NCBI GenBank assembly: GCA_024278285.1
Contig: JAJRTM010000491.1
Span: forward strand, 1 to 10,710
Origin: Planctomycetota bacterium
Lineage (GTDB): Bacteria; Planctomycetota; Planctomycetia; Planctomycetales; Planctomycetaceae
Reading direction: 5' to 3'
DNA: 10,710 bases
Shown here: piece by piece, positions 7,405 through 10,710 of the stretch
Numbering within the stretch: the stretch's first letter is position 1
Layout: each line of letters begins with the position of its first letter
Made by a program: the position numbers and the translations under genes
Notes under the pieces: generated by a model
Told to the model about the DNA's origin: nothing
What the model saw: only the letters and a program-made list of their open reading frames with translations
Database searches by the model: none

Positions 7405-9138
7405 ATGTTGACGCTTTCTGCAACACTGGCAATTGTGGCTGTGGGTCTGGTGATTGTTGTGGGAGGAATTCTCGGTTTGCGTCTGCACGCTTTCCTGGCT
7501 CTCATTATAGCTGCCCTGTCCGTTTCTGCTTTAACGCCCACTGCAACAATTGAATGGTACGATCTGGGTAAGAAACGAGTTCAGGTTTTCGATATCCAGC
7601 CCAATCATTTACTGCTGGAACTTTCCCCCGGCATTGTCAACCAACCAGGACGGCGTTTTCAACTGGTTGCACGAAATCAAAAATCGGGTGAAGTGGAAAA
7701 TATTGGCATCGCGACTGTCACGAAATTTATCACACAAAAAAACAAAGAGGGAGACGATCAGAAGTACGCTGCTGCATCGGTCAAAATGAAATCGAAAAAA
7801 GAAGACTCCGATTTAACAATGCTCGATTGGAAAACGATCTATGTTGTTTCGCCAGAAGTTCGCAGCAATTCTCGATCCGCTTCCAGGCAGACTGTCGGAA
7901 ACCGCGTCGCGACCAGTTTTGGGGGAACGTGTGTCAAAATCGGAATCCTGATTGCGCTCGCAGCGATCATCGGAAAAATGCTTCTCGATAGCGGGGCGGC
8001 TGATAAAATTGTGCGTTGGTCATTACGTTTAATTGGCGAAAAAAACGCGCCGGCTTCTTTTGTGTTGAGTGGCTTTGCGTTATCGACACCAGTTTTCTTC
8101 GATACTGTTTTCTATTTAATGATCCCGCTGGGCAAAGCCGCCCGCATGCGAACGGGAAAAGATTATCTGTTTTACGTATTGGCAATTGTCATCGGCGGAA
8201 CGATGGCTCATTCACTTGTGCCTCCCACACCGGGGCCATTGTTTGCCGCCGAAGAACTTGGCGTTGATGTAGGCGTAATGATCCTGATGGGCGGCTTGAT
8301 TGGCCTGGGCTGCTCGGTCTTCGGGTTTTTCTATGCTCTTGTATTAACACGCTTTGTCGATCTGCCGCTGCGGGAAACACCTGATATGTCTCTGGAAGAT
8401 CTGGAGAAGATTTCCAAACGCGATGAAAGTGAACTCCCTTCGATTATCATGGCTTTAATGCCGATTGTACTGCCCGTCCTTTTGATCACAGGCAATACCG
8501 TTATCAATGCAATTTTAAAAGGAGTTCCCGGTCCAGAAATTTCGCCGATGATGCGATCTCTGGACAATTTCTTTGAACTGTTTGGCAACAAAAACATTGC
8601 GATGGCCATTTCAGCAGGACTGGCGATTGTGATGCTCGTTCGGCAAACAAAACAGAACTTGACAGAACTGGCGATGGCGTTGCAGGCTGCTCTTGCCAGT
8701 GGCGGAGTGATTATTCTCATCACTTGTGCTGGCGGGGCGTTCGGGGCAGCCCTTCAGCAAACCGGCATTGCCAATTTGTTTGGCGATGTCAGTGGAGCCT
8801 CCACCGCTGTCATTTTATCAATCGCATTTATCGTAACCGCGTTGGTTCGATTGGCGCAAGGTTCTGCAACCGTTTCTATGATCACCGGAGTTGGCGTGAT
8901 GGCAAGTTTTGCGACCGGGGTGGAACTCGGTTTTCATCCTGTTTATCTTGCCATCGCGATCGGTTGTGGCAGTAAAATGTTTTTATGGATGAACGATTCC
9001 GGCTTTTGGGTCATCGGAAAAATGAGCGGCATGACAGAATGGGAAACCCTTAAATATGTCACCCCGATGACATCCTGCATGGGACTTTTCGGATTAATTC
9101 TGACCATCCTCGCCGCAACCATAATGCCGATGGTTTAG
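7405..9138 (+). CDS. GntP-family gluconate/organic-acid permease with soluble insertion
   Basis: The product is an inner-membrane proton symporter of the gluconate permease (GntP) type, probably importing a sugar acid or similar carboxylate; the substrate is not identifiable. The ATG at 7405 follows AAGGCGA and gives 577 residues. An upstream in-frame GTG at 7327 falls inside the palindrome and was not used. Two membrane segments (about 4-23 and 27-43) are followed by a polar, strand-rich region at about 45-170. The helices then resume with SFGGTCVKIGILIALAAIIG (171-190). The family motif AHSLVPPTPGP is at 268-278, and GCGSKMFLWMNDSGFW (520-535) matches the conserved C-terminal half. Typical GntP proteins have about 440-450 residues, and the excess is the polar insertion. 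The TAG stop lies within a repeated sequence (9135-9178). Confidence 0.92.
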   Translation: MLTLSATLAIVAVGLVIVVGGILGLRLHAFLALIIAALSVSALTPTATIEWYDLGKKRVQVFDIQPNHLLLELSPGIVNQPGRRFQLVARNQKSGEVENIGIATVTKFITQKNKEGDDQKYAAASVKMKSKKEDSDLTMLDWKTIYVVSPEVRSNSRSASRQTVGNRVATSFGGTCVKIGILIALAAIIGKMLLDSGAADKIVRWSLRLIGEKNAPASFVLSGFALSTPVFFDTVFYLMIPLGKAARMRTGKDYLFYVLAIVIGGTMAHSLVPPTPGPLFAAEELGVDVGVMILMGGLIGLGCSVFGFFYALVLTRFVDLPLRETPDMSLEDLEKISKRDESELPSIIMALMPIVLPVLLITGNTVINAILKGVPGPEISPMMRSLDNFFELFGNKNIAMAISAGLAIVMLVRQTKQNLTELAMALQAALASGGVIILITCAGGAFGAALQQTGIANLFGDVSGASTAVILSIAFIVTALVRLAQGSATVSMITGVGVMASFATGVELGFHPVYLAIAIGCGSKMFLWMNDSGFWVIGKMSGMTEWETLKYVTPMTSCMGLFGLILTILAATIMPMV

Positions 9139-9178
9139 GTTCTCCTCAATGAAATGCTGCGAAAAACTGCCTGGATTT
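9135..9178 (+). repeat. 44-bp direct repeat, copy A
   Basis: This stretch matches 9505-9548 at 37 of 44 positions without gaps. Its first bases include the TAG stop of the permease gene. The second copy also has TAG at the same place and in the same frame relative to the repeat. The two copies bracket the cluster of hairpins and inverted repeats. Confidence 0.7.
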
Positions 9179-9183
9179 TATGT

Positions 9184-9208
9184 TGTAGCTACCGTCGCCA
9201 GACGGTGG
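9184..9208 (+). repeat. 25-bp hairpin element, first copy
   Basis: TGTAGC is followed by a stem ACCGTC / GACGGT around a GCCA loop. The element matches the reverse complement of 9229-9253 at 20 of 25 positions. Four of the five differences lie in the stem and are compensatory, so pairing is kept. It behaves like a repetitive extragenic palindrome. Confidence 0.65.
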
Positions 9209-9228
9209 AAATCGAGTTGCCAATTCGT

Positions 9229-9253
9229 CCACACTCTGGCGAGTGTCGCTACA
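9229..9253 (-). repeat. 25-bp hairpin element, second copy, inverted
   Basis: This is the opposite-orientation partner of 9184-9208, separated by 20 bases. Its stem is ACACTC / GAGTGT around TGGC on the plus strand. Head-to-head pairs like this resemble the BIME arrangement of REP sequences. The whole unit 9184-9253 could also fold as one long imperfect stem. Confidence 0.65.
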
Positions 9254-9269
9254 TTTTATGATTCCAGTC

Positions 9270-9438
9270 GTAGGATGGCGTGCTTGCACCCATCTTCGCG
9301 TGCCCAGTTGCGTCCGATGAAAAACAGAGAGTGATATTTGTTACTATCCTGCCATTGATTCACCGTCATCAGACTGATACAGCATTAGATTTATAATAGT
9401 GGAAACCACATTTGATGGGTGCAAGCACGCCATCCTAC
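9270..9438. repeat. 169-bp element bounded by 25-bp perfect inverted repeats
   Basis: Positions 9270-9294 and 9414-9438 are exact reverse complements over 25 bases, enclosing 119 bases with no coding sequence. The size and ends resemble a miniature inverted-repeat element, but no target-site duplication is visible beside the ends. The arms could instead be two inserted copies of one dispersed repeat in opposite orientation. Confidence 0.7.
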
Positions 9439-9443
9439 TTTTT

Positions 9444-9475
9444 CCTAACGCCTAATACCTACTACCTAACGCCTA
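9444..9475 (+). repeat. Short tandem repeat CCTAACGCCTA
   Basis: The 11-base word CCTAACGCCTA occurs at 9444-9454 and 9465-9475. The spacer ATACCTACTA is built from related CCTA words. It is a simple low-complexity tract with no visible coding role. Confidence 0.55.
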
Positions 9476-9490
9476 CTTTCCTGTTTGGTT

Positions 9491-9503
9491 CCGGCTACGC
9501 CGG
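9491..9503. repeat. Small GC-rich hairpin CCGGC-TAC-GCCGG
   Basis: A perfect 5-bp stem with a 3-base loop lies two bases before copy B of the 44-bp repeat. It is probably part of the same repeat unit. No T-run follows, so it is not a terminator. Confidence 0.5.
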
Positions 9504-9504
9504 G

Positions 9505-9548
9505 TTAGGCTCTCATCAACGAAATGCTGCGCAAAACCGGCTGGATAT
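9505..9548 (+). repeat. 44-bp direct repeat, copy B
   Basis: This partner of 9135-9178 lies 370 bases downstream. In the frame of ATG 9524 it reads LINEMLRKTGWIF, against LLNEMLRKTAWIL in copy A. Five of the seven differences fall at third codon positions. A 24-codon open frame (9524-9598) runs on from it, but it has no ribosome binding site and no recognisable product, so it is not called as a gene. Confidence 0.65.
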
Positions 9549-9560
9549 TTCGAGGGAATT

Positions 9561-9576
9561 GGGTCAGTGATGACCC
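9561..9576. repeat. 6-bp hairpin GGGTCA-GTGA-TGACCC
   Basis: A perfect stem with a four-base loop lies between the convergent permease and DUF6580 genes. It is too short and lacks the T-tract needed for an intrinsic terminator, but it could serve as a 3'-end stabiliser for the DUF6580 transcript. Confidence 0.4.
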
Positions 9577-9626
9577 TGGTAACATTCGAGTTAATTAACA
9601 GGCGGCGCTGCGAATGAACAGAGTCG

Positions 9627-10301
9627 CTACGCCTTTTGGACATTTCCCAACTCGATTGCTTGAACGGTTTCGTTTGCAGAAACGATGGAGCTGAACAGCA
9701 TTGTCAGCACAGGAACATAAATGACCATGCCAACTAATGAATTTCGATAAAAGGGAATGGCAAGTGTGTAGCATTCCAGCAAGCCGCCCAATGTAAGTGG
9801 GTAAAAGACGGCATTCCCAAAAGACCAGACCAGAAAATTGCTGATCAGAAAAAACAGCGTCGCACCAACAAAGCCACCAAGCAGGTTTCGAACGGACCGT
9901 GCCAGTTGATCGCCATCGCCCGCCCAACGTGCTCCCGTTGCGCCAATGAAAACGGTCATCCACATCAGCAGATAAATAAAAGGCGACATCGGATAAAACG
10001 CCCAGTCTCGATGCCCGGTCAGCGCCCAGATACCCAGGTCCCCTGCGAGCCAGGCAAGAGTAGGAATCAATACCGCCCAGCGAAGAGAAAATATTGCTCC
10101 TGCAACAAGCGCCAGCGGCAGCATCGGCGAAAAGTTCCAGAAATAGGACCATGACTGATCAACCGGTATTTCCCAACCAAATTTCGGAAGTAAATAAGGC
10201 ATCAGCTTAGCAAGAACGACAAAGAAAACGATCACGCCAATTGCCAGGAATTGCTTCCAGGAAATTTTATCTGTTTCTGAATGCTGCTTACTTTGAAGCA
10301 T
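9627..10301 (-). CDS. DUF6580-type integral membrane protein (putative transporter)
   Basis: The 224-residue protein has a short polar N-terminus and about five or six hydrophobic helices, starting near 17-36, 57-74 and 76-95. The pattern matches the DUF6580 putative-transport family: NFSPMLPLALVAGAIF near 51-66, LAWLAGDLGIWALTGH near 82-97, and a late segment with FPLIISNF-like helix, FYPLTLGGLLECY near 176-188, and IPFYRNSLVG near 191-200. Size and topology recall substrate-binding S components of ECF vitamin transporters; that link is an inference, and no energising subunit is nearby. The start ATG 10301 follows AAGGGAG with good spacing. Its promoter region carries the 42-bp element also found before the oxidoreductase gene, so it may share a regulator. 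A longer-looking frame on the same strand at 9595-10152 is a shadow. Confidence 0.8.
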   Translation of the reverse strand: MLQSKQHSETDKISWKQFLAIGVIVFFVVLAKLMPYLLPKFGWEIPVDQSWSYFWNFSPMLPLALVAGAIFSLRWAVLIPTLAWLAGDLGIWALTGHRDWAFYPMSPFIYLLMWMTVFIGATGARWAGDGDQLARSVRNLLGGFVGATLFFLISNFLVWSFGNAVFYPLTLGGLLECYTLAIPFYRNSLVGMVIYVPVLTMLFSSIVSANETVQAIELGNVQKA

Positions 10302-10327
10302 AAGACCACTCCCTTGCCTATAATAAA

Positions 10328-10369
10328 TAACGGTAATCGTTTACGAACAACTCGCAACTTATAGAAAAA
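10328..10369 (-). promoter_or_regulatory. Shared upstream element with palindromic operator, copy 2
   Basis: This copy matches 1035-1076. The palindromic core GTAATCGTTTAC is at 10333-10344, one base from GTAAAC|GTTTAC. TATTAT, a -10-like hexamer, lies between the element and the DUF6580 ATG, about 16 bases after TTCGTA on the minus strand. Its distal end overlaps the T-tract of the terminator at 10365-10395, so the strongest case for regulatory conservation is the inner 30 bases (26 identical). Confidence 0.5.
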
Positions 10370-10395
10370 GCAGAGTGGATTATTTCCCACTCTGC
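10365..10395 (-). terminator. Intrinsic terminator of the H-X9-DG gene
   Basis: On the minus strand GCAGAGTGG, an 8-base loop and CCACTCTGC form a perfect 9-bp stem followed by TTTTT. It begins 23 bases after the TAA stop of the H-X9-DG gene. It separates that gene from the DUF6580 gene, which then has its own promoter. On the plus strand no T-run follows. Confidence 0.85.
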
Positions 10396-10418
10396 ATCCG
10401 CACAGTTATTCTACCAGT

Positions 10419-10710
10419 TTACTTGCGATCATACCAGGTATCGTCATCGCCAATGAATCCGAGATGGTTATCTTTGTTGGCTTGAATTTGCGCTGGTGTG
10501 AACCACGCGGGAAGAGTGATAAAGCTCGGTCCTCGCGATTCGACATGCCCATCTAAAAAGGCAACATTGGCAGAATTATGGTGCCTGAAATGAACCGAAG
10601 GCTGCGTTCGACCGGGCGGTTCCAGCAGCCAGTTTTCCATCATGTAATTATTGGGGAAGTAGCCCCAGGTGTTATATATTGCTGAATCGGCAAAGGCAAT
10701 TGTTGCAGAA
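10419..10710 (-). CDS. Prepilin-like H-X9-DG (DUF1559-type) protein, C-terminal part
   Basis: The frame is open from the right edge to TAA at 10419-10421, so only the last 96 residues are seen and the start is outside the window. The visible part contains TIAFADSAIYNTWGYFPNN, then HFRHHNSANVAFLDGHVE. The latter holds a His followed by nine residues and Asp-Gly, the H-X9-DG signature of planctomycete and related prepilin-type proteins. Full-length members have an N-terminal prepilin cleavage and methylation signal and a DUF1559 core. The role is unknown, probably an envelope-associated pseudopilin-like protein. The internal ATGs at about 10643 are not starts, because the upstream codons fit the family too. 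A strong terminator follows the stop. Confidence 0.88.
   Translation of the reverse strand, partial: SATIAFADSAIYNTWGYFPNNYMMENWLLEPPGRTQPSVHFRHHNSANVAFLDGHVESRGPSFITLPAWFTPAQIQANKDNHLGFIGDDDTWYDRK

Noticed and set aside
9149..9334. 61-codon open frame after the permease
   Set aside because: It is translated entirely from the 44-bp repeat, the opposed hairpins and one inverted-repeat arm; no ribosome binding site or family match.
9524..9598. 24-codon mini-gene starting inside copy B of the 44-bp repeat
   Set aside because: The third-position pattern is suggestive but rests on seven differences, and there is no ribosome binding site; kept only as a finding about the repeat.
9595..10152. 185-codon open frame on the minus strand overlapping the DUF6580 gene
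   Set aside because: It reads the same strand in another frame and is rich in Cys, Ser and Arg, typical of shadow frames; the DUF6580 frame has family motifs and a good ribosome binding site.
1..10710. Defence island, prophage, CRISPR array or tRNA genes
   Set aside because: No nuclease, integrase, phage, Cas or toxin-antitoxin frame, no regularly spaced repeats and no cloverleaf-like sequence was found on either strand.

Overview
The window looks like chromosomal DNA of a planctomycete (Planctomycetota). A DUF1549/DUF1553 protein sits next to a DUF1501 protein with a twin-arginine signal, there is a secreted Gfo/Idh/MocA-type oxidoreductase, and a prepilin-like protein ends in an H-X9-DG domain. 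These families are heavily expanded in that phylum. Base composition is moderate and no plasmid, phage or insertion-sequence gene is visible. No tRNA, rRNA or CRISPR array was seen.

Layout. A TAT-exported Gfo/Idh/MocA oxidoreductase (minus strand, cut by the left edge) is divergent from purA (adenylosuccinate synthetase). A 412-base gap separates them. It carries a promoter-proximal operator-like element on the oxidoreductase side and a structured, terminator-like leader on the purA side. hemC (porphobilinogen deaminase) follows purA on the same strand after a short gap with a perfect 9-bp hairpin repeat. Convergent to hemC is a two-gene minus-strand unit: a secreted DUF1549/EF-hand/DUF1553 protein with a CxxCH motif, then a TAT-exported DUF1501 protein 48 bp downstream. 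Divergent from that unit is a GntP-family permease whose N-terminal half holds an unusual soluble insertion of about 115 to 130 residues. A perfect 16-bp palindrome lies upstream of the permease.

From 9135 to 9576 there is a non-coding repeat cluster between convergent genes. It contains a 44-bp direct repeat, two opposed hairpin elements with compensatory stem changes, a 25-bp perfect inverted repeat enclosing 119 bp, a short tandem repeat and more hairpins. Next comes a DUF6580-type membrane protein (minus strand), then a clear intrinsic terminator, then the C-terminal part of an H-X9-DG prepilin-like protein that runs off the right edge.

How the parts may relate. purA and hemC are housekeeping biosynthetic genes. 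The DUF1549 and DUF1501 genes are very probably one operon acting outside the cytoplasm, with unknown substrate. The most interesting link is between the two ends of the window. The oxidoreductase and the DUF6580 gene, more than 9 kb apart, share a 42-bp upstream element (35 of 42 identical). Each copy contains a 12-bp palindrome one base away from GTAAAC|GTTTAC, a LacI-family-like operator form, which suggests common control. Nothing here amounts to a recognisable complete new defence or metabolic system. The candidates worth following are the shared operator, the purA leader, the permease insertion and the repeat cluster.
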